Shown piece by piece: positions 17,676 to 25,826 of a stretch of DNA of 64,000 bases (positions within the stretch are counted from its first letter, which is position 1; each line of letters starts with the position of its first letter). The stretch covers positions 558,001-622,000 of the forward strand of contig NZ_RBZM01000002.1 of NCBI RefSeq assembly GCF_003628305.1, read 5' to 3'. The notes beneath the pieces were generated by a model that searched no databases, had not been told where the DNA came from, and worked only from the letters and a program-made list of their open reading frames with translations. Both the position numbers and the translations under genes were made by a program. This DNA is from Cohnella endophytica. GTDB lineage: Bacteria > Bacillota > Bacilli > Paenibacillales > Paenibacillaceae.

Positions 17676-18518
17676 TTAAAAGTTGAAGTTATCCGGATCG
17701 GGTCCGACGCGCTGGTCGAGGTTTAATCCGTCGATACGTGCCATCTCTTCTCCCGATAATTCAAAGTCGTAGATCGAAGCGTTCTCGACGATCCGATTCT
17801 CGTTGATCGATTTCGGGATCGTTACTACGCCGTTCTGCAAATCCCAACGCAAAATGACTTGAGCGACCGATTTGCCGTGGCGGCCGGCGATTTCTTCTAG
17901 GACCGGGTCGTTAAGCAATTGGCCTTGCATGAGCGGAGACCAGGCTTCGAATTGGATGCCTTTATCTTGGCAATATTGGCGAAGCTCTTTCTGCGACAGG
18001 CGCGGATGGAACTCTACTTGGTTGACCATTGGCACGATTTCCGCATCCCTCAGCAACTCCTCCAGGTGATGTACGTGGAAGTTGCTGACGCCGATCGCTT
18101 TGACGCGGCCTTCTTTATAGAGAGTCTCGAGCGCCCGCCACGCTTCTTTGAACTTACCTTTGACGGGCCAGTGAATCAAATACAGATCGAGCGATTCCAG
18201 CCCCAGCTTTTTCAAGCTTGTATCGTAAGCCGCTAACGCGGACTCGTAGCCTAAGTCGGCATTCCATACTTTCGAGGTGACGAACAGCTCGTCCCGTCCG
18301 ATGCCCGCTTCCTCCAGGCCTTGACGGATACTGCGTCCGACGCCCTCCTCGTTCTGATAAATTGCGGCCGTGTCGATGCTCCGGTAGCCGTGCTTGATCG
18401 CCGTTCGAACCGCGAACTCGACTTCCTGCCCTTCTTCGACTTTATAAACGCCCAGTCCGAACCAGGGCATGCGAACGCCGTTACTTAGCGTCGTCGTAGC
18501 TTGCAAATGATTATCCAT
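17676..18518 (-). CDS. Aldo/keto reductase
   Basis: This 280-residue NADPH-dependent enzyme reduces aldehydes and ketones. Its motifs are GVYKVEEGQEVEFAVRTA, GYRSIDTAAIYQNEEGVG with the catalytic Asp and Tyr, the KVW lysine, LIHWP with the catalytic His, and the C-terminal cofactor segment IPKSINENRI. I chose the ATG at 18518, which has GGAGGAACACGGAA before it; an in-frame start 30 codons upstream extends into operator-like sequence. The gene lies downstream of the HxlR regulator on the same strand, with GTACCT palindromes between them. It may belong to an electrophile or quinone-stress response. Confidence 0.92.
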   Translation of the reverse strand: MDNHLQATTTLSNGVRMPWFGLGVYKVEEGQEVEFAVRTAIKHGYRSIDTAAIYQNEEGVGRSIRQGLEEAGIGRDELFVTSKVWNADLGYESALAAYDTSLKKLGLESLDLYLIHWPVKGKFKEAWRALETLYKEGRVKAIGVSNFHVHHLEELLRDAEIVPMVNQVEFHPRLSQKELRQYCQDKGIQFEAWSPLMQGQLLNDPVLEEIAGRHGKSVAQVILRWDLQNGVVTIPKSINENRIVENASIYDFELSGEEMARIDGLNLDQRVGPDPDNFNF

Positions 18519-18627
18519 TTCCGTGTTCCTCCATTCCTTTGTTGCAATAGGTTGCCTCAAAAATTGCGGCTTAAGTACCGGCGAGGCCCTAGAGACCAAA
18601 TGATACAACTGATGTTCCGAAATGGAT

Positions 18628-18668
18628 AGTACGTACTTCCCGGTACCGTAGGCACCGCCAGGTACCTG
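18628..18668. promoter_or_regulatory. Cluster of GTAC palindromes upstream of the aldo/keto reductase
   Basis: Three short perfect palindromes occur here: AGTACGTACT (18628-18637), CGGTACCG (18641-18648) and CAGGTACCTG (18659-18668). The last shares CAGGTACCT with the other side of the hxlR-type gene (19072-19080). They are candidate binding sites of the neighbouring HxlR protein. Confidence 0.5.
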
Positions 18669-18692
18669 TCATAAGAACGCGGATCTCATTGC

Positions 18693-19010
18693 CTAAGACT
18701 CCTCGACTTCATCGATATGCCGCTCGCCCCATGCGCACATGGCGTCGAGAACCGGCTTCAGCGACCAGCCGTACTCCGTTAGAGAATAAACGACTTTGGG
18801 CGGAACTTGTTCATAGACGTGTCGCTTAACGACGCGTGCCTCTTCCAACTCTCGCAATTGTTGCGTAAGCATCTTCTGGGCGATGCCCGGCATTAATCGC
18901 TTAAGCTCGCTCGTCCTCTTCTCGCCTTTATCAAGATGACAAAGGATTACGACTTTCCATTTGCCGCCGATGACTTCAAGCGTAGCTTCGACCGGAATGT
19001 TATAAGGCAT
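18693..19010 (-). CDS. HxlR family winged-helix transcriptional regulator
   Basis: A 105-residue DNA-binding protein. The HxlR pattern is clear: LEVIGGKWKVVILCHLDKGEKRTSELKR, then GIAQKMLTQQLRELEEARVVKR and YEQVPPKVVYSLTEYG. Several members (YodB, HypR) sense electrophiles through a cysteine, and Cys residues are present in the wing helix region (VILCHL) and near the C-terminus (DAMCAW). I prefer the ATG at 19010 after AGGAGG; a TTG at 19046 would place the ribosome site inside the gene. It is divergent from the MFS exporter and upstream of the aldo/keto reductase, so it probably controls both. Confidence 0.92.
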   Translation of the reverse strand: MPYNIPVEATLEVIGGKWKVVILCHLDKGEKRTSELKRLMPGIAQKMLTQQLRELEEARVVKRHVYEQVPPKVVYSLTEYGWSLKPVLDAMCAWGERHIDEVEES

Positions 19011-19064
19011 GGCGATCGTTCGCCTCCTCTCCTTGGGCAGGGTCAAGGCTTGTACCTGCCTAAC

Positions 19065-19097
19065 GTACCTGCAGGTACCTATAGCACTTATAAGTGC
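19065..19097. promoter_or_regulatory. Two palindromes in the hxlR/MFS divergent promoter region
   Basis: GTACCTGCAGGTAC (19065-19078) and GCACTTATAAGTGC (19084-19097) are both perfect 14-base palindromes. A TATAAT-like box for the MFS gene lies at about 19126-19131. Their position between divergent genes and the CAGGTACCT shared with 18659-18667 make them likely operators. Confidence 0.55.
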
Positions 19098-19205
19098 GTA
19101 CTTATCAACCTTGACTTTACGGTTCTATAATAGCACCCATGGACCGAAAGTAAAGCGAACCGCATCGCCGTTCGGATTCAATTAACTTCTTGGGAGGCTT
19201 ACCAT

Positions 19206-20414
19206 ATGAATCATTCGCTTGCCGGATCGGCATCGCGATCTAACGATAGATCACAGTCTGGAAAATGGGCGCTGCTCGCGCTTGCCATAAGCGCCTTCGG
19301 TATCGGTACGACCGAATTCGTTCCCGTCGGCTTGCTCTCTTCGATCGCGGACGATCTGCACATCCGCATTACGCTCGCCGGTTTGTTGATATCCGGCTAT
19401 GCGATCGGAGTCGCGGTAGGGGCCCCAACGCTCACCGCGCTTACGAACCGAATCAACCGCAAGACTTTGCTTATGTCTTTGATGGTGCTTTTCATTGTCG
19501 GCAATTCCGTCGCCGCTTTATCGTCATCCTACGAATTGCTGTTGCTATCAAGGTTCATTACCGCATTTTCTCATGGCGTGTTCTTCTCTATCGGCGCTAC
19601 GATCGCGGTCCAACTCGTCCCTCAAGAGAAGAAGGCGAGCGCCATCGCCTTCATGTTCACGGGACTTACCGTCGCTACAGTCACCGGCGTGCCTCTGGGA
19701 ACGTTCATCGGTCAATCGTTCGGCTGGCGGGCGACTTTCTGGGGCGTCGCTTTTCTTGGAGTCGTGGCGATCGTCGCCATCGCATTCCTCATCCCCAGAA
19801 ATCTTAAGCAAGCGCAGCCGGCCAAATTCTCCGATATGCTTCGGCTCGTAACGAACGTTCGCATACTGCTCGGACTGTCGATAACCGCGCTCGGTTATGG
19901 CGGAACTTTCGTAGCCTTCACCTATTTGACTCCGATTCTCGAGGATGTCGTCCATCTGAGCTCAGGAACGGTTGGAATCGTCCTGCTCGTATACGGAGTT
20001 GCGGTCGCGATCGGTAACGAAGTGGGCGGAAGATGGGCGAATCGCAATCCCGTAAGGGCATTATTCATCATGTTCATCCTTCAGGCAGCTATCTTATTCG
20101 CCCTATCCTTCATGCTTGCTTCCCCCGCAGTCGGCTTGCTCGGCGTGTTCTTAATGGGGTTGCTCGCGTTCATGAACGTTCCCGGCCTTCAACTATACAT
20201 CGTGCAGCTCGCCGAGAAATACGTGCCGGCTGCCGTGGATGTCGCTTCCGCGCTTAATATCGCGGCTTTTAACCTCGGCATCGCGATCGGAGCCTTGATC
20301 GGAGGAGCCGTCGTCAATTCGATCGGACTTGTCCATACGCCTTGGATCGGCGCTCTCATGGTCGTCGTGGCCGTAGGGCTTACCGGTTTATCCACCAAGC
20401 TGGAAGGGAAATAA
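19206..20414 (+). CDS. MFS transporter, DHA1-type drug/metabolite exporter
   Basis: A 402-residue, twelve-helix exporter. The N-terminal pattern WALLALAISAFGIGTTEFVPVGLLSSIADDL is typical of the AraJ/YdhP branch of DHA1 proton antiporters, including arabinose, purine and chloramphenicol efflux proteins. The loop between helices 2 and 3 reads LTNRINRKTLL, a motif A variant. GGGAGG precedes the ATG at proper spacing. It is divergent from the HxlR regulator and probably exports a toxic compound sensed by it. The substrate is unknown. Confidence 0.9.
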   Translation: MNHSLAGSASRSNDRSQSGKWALLALAISAFGIGTTEFVPVGLLSSIADDLHIRITLAGLLISGYAIGVAVGAPTLTALTNRINRKTLLMSLMVLFIVGNSVAALSSSYELLLLSRFITAFSHGVFFSIGATIAVQLVPQEKKASAIAFMFTGLTVATVTGVPLGTFIGQSFGWRATFWGVAFLGVVAIVAIAFLIPRNLKQAQPAKFSDMLRLVTNVRILLGLSITALGYGGTFVAFTYLTPILEDVVHLSSGTVGIVLLVYGVAVAIGNEVGGRWANRNPVRALFIMFILQAAILFALSFMLASPAVGLLGVFLMGLLAFMNVPGLQLYIVQLAEKYVPAAVDVASALNIAAFNLGIAIGALIGGAVVNSIGLVHTPWIGALMVVVAVGLTGLSTKLEGK

Positions 20415-20429
20415 GACAGGCGTTGTCGT

Positions 20430-20942
20430 TCAACGCACGTCCCAACGGTTCCGGAAACGTTCTAAACGCGGATGGAGCGCAACCGGCTCCGCGGTCAGCA
20501 ACATGCGGATGCGGACGATCCATTCCTCGAAGGAGGAAAAAGAAGCAAACGTATTCGCCATCTCCGGCGTGAGGTACAGAAAATGGGGGGAAGGCAAAGT
20601 TTCCGTTAGATGGCGAAGAGCGGCATCTATCGGCGTATATTTTTTCCGCTTCCCCTCCCACCCGTCGATCGTCGTTTTATCGCTTGCGCGATCTAACATC
20701 CATTCCCGAAGGTGCTTCTCCCGCTTATAATAGGGACTTACGGGAAATTTGAACATTCGTTTCGCGGTTTCCTCATGGATCGGATACAGCACGAGCTTGG
20801 CGAAGGTTCGTCCATCCGCGGTATCCGCGACCGCGTCCAGTTCTTCATTCGAAGTATCCTCGAATATATCGTAATAAATCAACGTGCCCGTGTTCCGTTC
20901 CGGGCGGGGCTCGTATCCGTATGGAACGTTCTGCGTTTGCAT
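20430..20942 (-). CDS. Conserved hypothetical protein
   Basis: This 170-residue soluble protein has no signal peptide or membrane segment and no family I recognise. It starts MQTQNVPYGYEPRPERNTG and has a region rich in charged and aromatic residues (PVSPYYKREKHLREWML) and a C-terminal basic stretch. I chose the ATG at 20942, with GAGGAG upstream; a longer frame overlaps the binding-protein gene. It is the downstream partner of the binding protein at 20965-22293 (22 bases apart), so it may be co-transcribed, which is odd for such an operon. It converges on the MFS gene with only 15 bases between stops. Confidence 0.7.
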   Translation of the reverse strand: MQTQNVPYGYEPRPERNTGTLIYYDIFEDTSNEELDAVADTADGRTFAKLVLYPIHEETAKRMFKFPVSPYYKREKHLREWMLDRASDKTTIDGWEGKRKKYTPIDAALRHLTETLPSPHFLYLTPEMANTFASFSSFEEWIVRIRMLLTAEPVALHPRLERFRNRWDVR

Positions 20943-20964
20943 AGGTTTGGATTGCTCCTCTTCG

Positions 20965-22293
20965 TTAGGGTTTATTCGTCCGCTCCGCCGCCGAATCAAG
21001 CGCCTCCGCGAATTGTACCGGGGTCAATTGACCCGTCAACAGCTGCGAATGAAGATTCATGATGGCGTCTTTCCACTCCGGAGTACCTTCATCGAGGATC
21101 GGCGTCCCGCTGGACGACGTAACCGCGCGGAGTATCGCGACGAGCTGCTGCTGCAGCTTGGTTTCCTTGCCTGTCATCTCGAAGCTGGAGGCTGGCATTC
21201 CCGCGCCGCTCTCCCATTCCAGTTTAGCCCAATGATCCGGACTAAAGAAGTATTTCAGGAAAGCGATCGCTTCATCCGGATATTTACTCGTCTTGGAAAT
21301 CGAGTAACCGCCTCCGAACCAGAGCGCCGTGTCCGTATTCTTCCCTTTGCCGGAGGCCGGGTACGGGAATGCGCCGACGTTGCGGCGGAAGTCCTCGGAG
21401 AAGTTACCGTCCGTGGCCAGGCCGGATTCCCAGTTACCCATTAAATACATGGCGGCTTGACCTTGTCCGAATAGATTACGCGCCGCGCCGTAGTCCGCAT
21501 TCAGATATCCGTCCGCGAACGCGCCCATCGCCGCGAGCTGTTGCATTCCCTCGGCCGCAGCCAGAAAATTACCGTCCGTAAAGCGGATTCGGCGATCCAA
21601 AGCCTCGTCCATCTTCCCGAAATCCCCGCTTTGCCGTTGCTGCTCGTACTCGAACCAGATCGGGAGCGTCCACAGATCCATTCCGTTAACCGCGATCGGA
21701 TTAATTCGGTGATTCCGGAACGTCTTGATCGCCGCCTTCAGCTCTTCCATCGTCCGAGGTACTTGGACCCCGCTGTCGGCGAAAATCCGGCGATTGTAGT
21801 AGATAACGAGAAAATCCGTGCTTCTGGGCAGCCCGTAGAGTTTCCCGTCCTTCGAGAAGCCTTCCGTGGAACCGGGCACGAATTCGCTCTCCATGAAGCT
21901 AGCGGGATTCAATTCCAGAAGCAGGTCGTTATCGATGAGAGATTTTATGAATGAAGGCTGGCCCCAGGTCTGCATAATATCCGGAAGCGCATTGGTGGCT
22001 GCATAGATTTTGATTTTCGACTTATACGGCTCGTCCTGGAGAGTTTCGACTTCGATTTTTACGTTCGGGTTCTCGGCCATGTAGGCGTCTATGAGATCCT
22101 GCTCGACCTTGCCCGCCCCGTTGGTACGATCGGGAAGCGCGGTGAAAAATTTCAACGTTACCGAAGCTTTCTGGGCAATGTCCGCCGAACCTTTCTTCGG
22201 GTTGCCGATCGCGCCGGATTCGTCGTCGCCGCTGCAAGCGGCCAATGCCAGAACAATCGCGACCGCGACAAGGCGCAAGCCTATTTTCCTCAT
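20965..22293 (-). CDS. Sugar-binding lipoprotein without cognate permeases
   Basis: A 442-residue family 1 solute-binding protein. The signal peptide ends in the lipobox LAAC (Cys about 20). The mature part is a close paralogue of the protein at 3354-4769: both share the LKFFT..DRT.G.GK.EQDLID.YM.ENPNV start and the GLPR.TDF..(I/L)YYN(K/R)(R/K)IFAD segment. It is divergent from a YesM/YesN pair (22410-25762), but no permease genes are nearby. The next gene is an unrelated hypothetical protein. It may feed the permeases of the first cluster or act mainly as a sensor subunit. Confidence 0.9.
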   Translation of the reverse strand: MRKIGLRLVAVAIVLALAACSGDDESGAIGNPKKGSADIAQKASVTLKFFTALPDRTNGAGKVEQDLIDAYMAENPNVKIEVETLQDEPYKSKIKIYAATNALPDIMQTWGQPSFIKSLIDNDLLLELNPASFMESEFVPGSTEGFSKDGKLYGLPRSTDFLVIYYNRRIFADSGVQVPRTMEELKAAIKTFRNHRINPIAVNGMDLWTLPIWFEYEQQRQSGDFGKMDEALDRRIRFTDGNFLAAAEGMQQLAAMGAFADGYLNADYGAARNLFGQGQAAMYLMGNWESGLATDGNFSEDFRRNVGAFPYPASGKGKNTDTALWFGGGYSISKTSKYPDEAIAFLKYFFSPDHWAKLEWESGAGMPASSFEMTGKETKLQQQLVAILRAVTSSSGTPILDEGTPEWKDAIMNLHSQLLTGQLTPVQFAEALDSAAERTNKP

Positions 22294-22375
22294 CCCACCG
22301 ACCGCCTTCGCAATAAAATTTCTTATATAAAGAAGAGATGCCTAAATTTGTGTCTTCCTTTATACTAATTGACAT

Positions 22376-22389
22376 AGGAAACGTTTACA
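22376..22389. promoter_or_regulatory. cre-like site (CcpA) between binding protein and kinase genes
   Basis: AGGAAACGTTTACA matches the cre consensus TGNAARCGNWWWCA at 13 of 14 positions. It sits in the 116-base divergent region, where CcpA could repress one or both genes when preferred sugars are present. Confidence 0.6.
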
Positions 22390-22409
22390 ACGATGAAGGG
22401 AGATGCCCG

Positions 22410-24185
22410 ATGCAGCTGCCCGGATTTTATCGGAATTGGCCGATCCATATTAAGCTCATGGGCTGGATCATCCCTCTTCTCGTCGTCACGATCGGCCTCA
22501 CGGGCGCGTTCTCGTATTACATCGCCTCCAGACAAGCGCTTAGCAAAGCCAGTCTGACCCACCAACACTTCACCCGCAAGATCGTCGACGAATTCAACTA
22601 TATCGCGCAAGACGCTCTCGATTTCTCCAACTTCCTGTTTCTCTCCGAATCCGTGCAAGACCTGCTGCAAGAACCGACCGCCCCGAACGTATGGAGGAGG
22701 ACGTTCTCCTCCCTCTCGACCCTAATGGTTACGCGCAATACGATCCAATCCCTGATTATCTACCCGATGAATAAAGACAACGTTGCCACCGGCGAGCCGT
22801 TCGCCATCGATCAGAGCGGATTGACGAGCGCCATGCCCTTCGAAAGGTTCAAATTGACGACTCTCTACACGGCCGCCTTGCAGGGCAGGGGTACAGAAGC
22901 CTGGGGCTACTCGCATGCCCGCGACCAGCTGTTCATCGGAGATCGCGAAGACAAAATCGTGCTCGTCAAAGTGATCAAAAACGCGAACGATCTGAGCAGC
23001 CAAGCGATTCTGGTCATGGGAATACAAGAGAAACGCCTGAGAGCCCGATTAATGGACACGCTGGAAGACAACACGGACATCATCGTCATCGATAAGGGCG
23101 GAACCGTCATGACCGGAACCGAGCCCGAATGGATCGGACGCCCTTACGGCGCTATCCCCTACCCGGAACTACACGCCCCTCTGGAACGGCTGCCTATGAA
23201 TATCGGTTCCGATAAACGGCTCATCTCCCATGACTTCTCCCCTTTCACGGGCTGGCACGTCTTCGTCGTTCAACCCAAGCGTCTGCTGCTGAAAGAATTG
23301 GATCAGATCAGCATCATTACGATCGCTTTCGTGAGCCTATGCTTGATCGCGGCCATTTTCCTCTCTTGGTTCGGCACGACCTTGATTACGAAACCGATGC
23401 GCAAGCTGCTCAAGTCGATGCGCCTGCTGCAGAACGGCGACTTTACCCAACGGGTACAATTCGCCACGAGAGATGAAATCGGACAACTCGGACACGGTTA
23501 TAACGTGATGGTCCGACGAATCGAAGAGTTAATCAACGACGTCTACGACACCAAGCTGAAGCAGAAGGAAGCGGAGCTTAAAACGCTGCAGGAACAGATC
23601 AACCCGCATTTTCTGTACAATACTTTGGACATGATTTACTGGTCGGCCCGCAAGCAACAAGAAAACGAGCTATCCGAGATGGTATATGCGCTATCGAGAA
23701 TGTTCCGGCTGCGGTTAAACAACGGCCAATCCATGATTACGCTGGAACAGGAGTTGGAATTGGTTCGCCACTATTTGCATCTTCAACGGTACCGGTTCAA
23801 AGATCGCTTCGCCTACGAAATCCGCGCCTCCCCCGAGCAACTGGAACTGCTCATCCCGAAACTGCTCATCCAACCGCTCGTGGAGAACGCGTTCTTGCAC
23901 GGGATCGAGCCTCTTAACGAAGGCGGATTAATACAAGTCGCGTGCGATATGGACGATTCTTGTCTGCGTATCCAAGTCATTGACAACGGCTCGGGGATTT
24001 CTGCCCGCAGGTTGCAATTACTGAACGGCGATAATCAAGATGCTAAACCGGGGTTCGCCCTTAAGAACATTCAGGAGCGCCTGTTGCTCGCTTACGGCGA
24101 CGAGGCCGCCCTTCTCATCGAGAGCACGGAAGGCAGAGGAACTTTAGTAACGTTACGAATACCTAGAACGGGGGCGAAATCGTGA
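22410..24185 (+). CDS. Sensor histidine kinase, YesM family
   Basis: A 591-residue membrane kinase. TM1 is at about 16-38, an extracellular sensing region at 39-300, TM2 at about 301-322, HAMP at 325-378, and QINPHFLYNT with phosphoacceptor His400 follows. The ATPase domain has LIQPLVENAFLHG and DNGSGI. I chose the ATG at 22410 after AGGGAG; an in-frame ATG at 22338 would run through the cre-like site. The response regulator overlaps its stop by four bases. It resembles the kinase at 5059 over its full length, pointing to duplication of the sensory cassette. Confidence 0.94.
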   Translation: MQLPGFYRNWPIHIKLMGWIIPLLVVTIGLTGAFSYYIASRQALSKASLTHQHFTRKIVDEFNYIAQDALDFSNFLFLSESVQDLLQEPTAPNVWRRTFSSLSTLMVTRNTIQSLIIYPMNKDNVATGEPFAIDQSGLTSAMPFERFKLTTLYTAALQGRGTEAWGYSHARDQLFIGDREDKIVLVKVIKNANDLSSQAILVMGIQEKRLRARLMDTLEDNTDIIVIDKGGTVMTGTEPEWIGRPYGAIPYPELHAPLERLPMNIGSDKRLISHDFSPFTGWHVFVVQPKRLLLKELDQISIITIAFVSLCLIAAIFLSWFGTTLITKPMRKLLKSMRLLQNGDFTQRVQFATRDEIGQLGHGYNVMVRRIEELINDVYDTKLKQKEAELKTLQEQINPHFLYNTLDMIYWSARKQQENELSEMVYALSRMFRLRLNNGQSMITLEQELELVRHYLHLQRYRFKDRFAYEIRASPEQLELLIPKLLIQPLVENAFLHGIEPLNEGGLIQVACDMDDSCLRIQVIDNGSGISARRLQLLNGDNQDAKPGFALKNIQERLLLAYGDEAALLIESTEGRGTLVTLRIPRTGAKS

Positions 24186-25762
24186 AAATTTTACTCGCCG
24201 AAGACGAAATTACGATTCGCGAAGGCATCTCCGCCGCGATCGAATGGCGAGACTACGGATTCGAATTATGCGGTCAAGCAGGCGACGGTTTAGAGGCGTT
24301 GTCATTGATCGACAGATTCAAGCCGGATATCGTCATCACGGACATTCGAATGCCCCGCATGACGGGATTGGATCTGATCGAATCGGCGAAACGTACCTGT
24401 CCGCAGTTGGAATTCATCATCCTGTCCGGGCATAACGACTTCTCTTACGCGAAGAGCGCGCTTCGGTTCGGCGTCAACGATTATTTGTTGAAACCCTGCA
24501 AGCCGGAAGAGTTGCTCGACATCCTGCTTCGCACGAAACGAAAGATCGTCAAAACCCGGGAGACCGAACACACTTATAACCTGAGCATGGCCGCCGTTAT
24601 GGAAGTGTCCCTTGGCCGATGGCTTCGCTCCCCGAAGCAGCCGTTGGAAAAACGGGCAGATCTGCTCGCGGGCTGGAACAGCGATCTCCGGCCGACCAAC
24701 CTGTTCGTCGGAGTCGTCCGATTCGATGACCAAGCGATCGAGCTGATCCGTTATGCCGCGGAGAACATCATGCAAGAAACGCTTGAGGAAATCTATAAAA
24801 CCCCGGTTATCGTCATCCGTCAAGCTCTCGACTTCGTCTGGGTCGCGAACGAACCCTCAAGCACTCGATTGAACTTATCGGACAACGAGGCGCACAGAAC
24901 GAAACTGCTCGGGCTTCGCGATAACCTGGATAAGTACTTGCGCGTATCGGCCAGCATCGGGATCGGCAGGCTCGTCGACTCCGTAGACCTGCTCCACCTT
25001 TCGTGCGAGCAAGCCACGGAAGCGCTAGGCGCGCGTTTCTATGAAGGCAGGGGGAGCATCGTCTTTCACGCCGAATTATCCGAAGGGCAGCTCTCCTATC
25101 CGAAAGGGCTTAGGGACGACCATGAGATGGAACTGTTGCAAGACGACATCCTTCTTAACTTGCGCACGTTAAAGTTCGAAGAAGCGCTTGATCAGACTGA
25201 AACGTGGCTGGAACTGTTACGCGGGAATCCGCATTTCGGTCAGTCCGGAGCGAATCTGAAGACGACAGCCTTCCTGCTCGAGCTGCAGAAACTCGCGCAA
25301 GAACAAGATGCGGGCGCGATCGAATGGAAGCTGCGGATGATCGACTGGCTGCAACAGCTTCCTACGCTGGAGACGCTAGAGGACGTGGCTACTCTCGTCA
25401 AAACCCTCATCCGCAGCCTAGTTGCCGTACTGAGATCGCATGCGCCCATTCACCGCACGGTTCAAGCCGCGCTCGACGTCATCCATTCCAAATACAATAC
25501 GAATATTGCGCTGGACGCGGTAGCCAAGGAAGTGTACGTCTCCAACACGTATCTCAGTTCCTTGTTCAAGCAAGAGCTCGGCGTTAATTTTCTCGATTAC
25601 CTTCACCAATACCGGATCGAGCAAGCCAAGCCGCTGCTGAAACGGAATTACAAAATATTCGCGATCGCCAAGATGGTCGGATACCACGAAGAACGGCATT
25701 TCAGCGCGACTTTCAAAAAATGGACCGGCTTAACGCCGACGCAATTTCAGAAATCGCATTAA
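24182..25762 (+). CDS. Response regulator, YesN type (REC plus AraC helix-turn-helix)
   Basis: This 526-residue regulator starts at a GTG in the overlap GTGA with the kinase stop, giving MKILLAEDEI as expected for a REC domain. Asp54 in VITDIRMPRM is the phosphoacceptor and LLKPCKP carries the conserved Lys. The C-terminal AraC domain contains SNTYLSSLFKQELGVNFLDY and a second helix pair ERHFSATFKKWTGLTPTQF. It probably controls the divergent binding-protein gene. It is a paralogue of the regulator at 6845. Confidence 0.95.
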   Translation: MKILLAEDEITIREGISAAIEWRDYGFELCGQAGDGLEALSLIDRFKPDIVITDIRMPRMTGLDLIESAKRTCPQLEFIILSGHNDFSYAKSALRFGVNDYLLKPCKPEELLDILLRTKRKIVKTRETEHTYNLSMAAVMEVSLGRWLRSPKQPLEKRADLLAGWNSDLRPTNLFVGVVRFDDQAIELIRYAAENIMQETLEEIYKTPVIVIRQALDFVWVANEPSSTRLNLSDNEAHRTKLLGLRDNLDKYLRVSASIGIGRLVDSVDLLHLSCEQATEALGARFYEGRGSIVFHAELSEGQLSYPKGLRDDHEMELLQDDILLNLRTLKFEEALDQTETWLELLRGNPHFGQSGANLKTTAFLLELQKLAQEQDAGAIEWKLRMIDWLQQLPTLETLEDVATLVKTLIRSLVAVLRSHAPIHRTVQAALDVIHSKYNTNIALDAVAKEVYVSNTYLSSLFKQELGVNFLDYLHQYRIEQAKPLLKRNYKIFAIAKMVGYHEERHFSATFKKWTGLTPTQFQKSH

Positions 25763-25771
25763 ACGACGTAA

Positions 25772-25807
25772 AAGGGTCGAGCAGAAAATAACTTCTGCTC
25801 GACCCTT
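25772..25807. terminator. Bidirectional terminator between convergent genes
   Basis: A 15-bp perfect stem (25772-25786 with 25793-25807) has A-rich sequence on the left and CTTTC on the right. It ends the kinase-regulator operon and the large minus-strand secreted protein gene. Confidence 0.85.
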
Positions 25808-25826
25808 CTTTCGCGCGAGAAACCTT

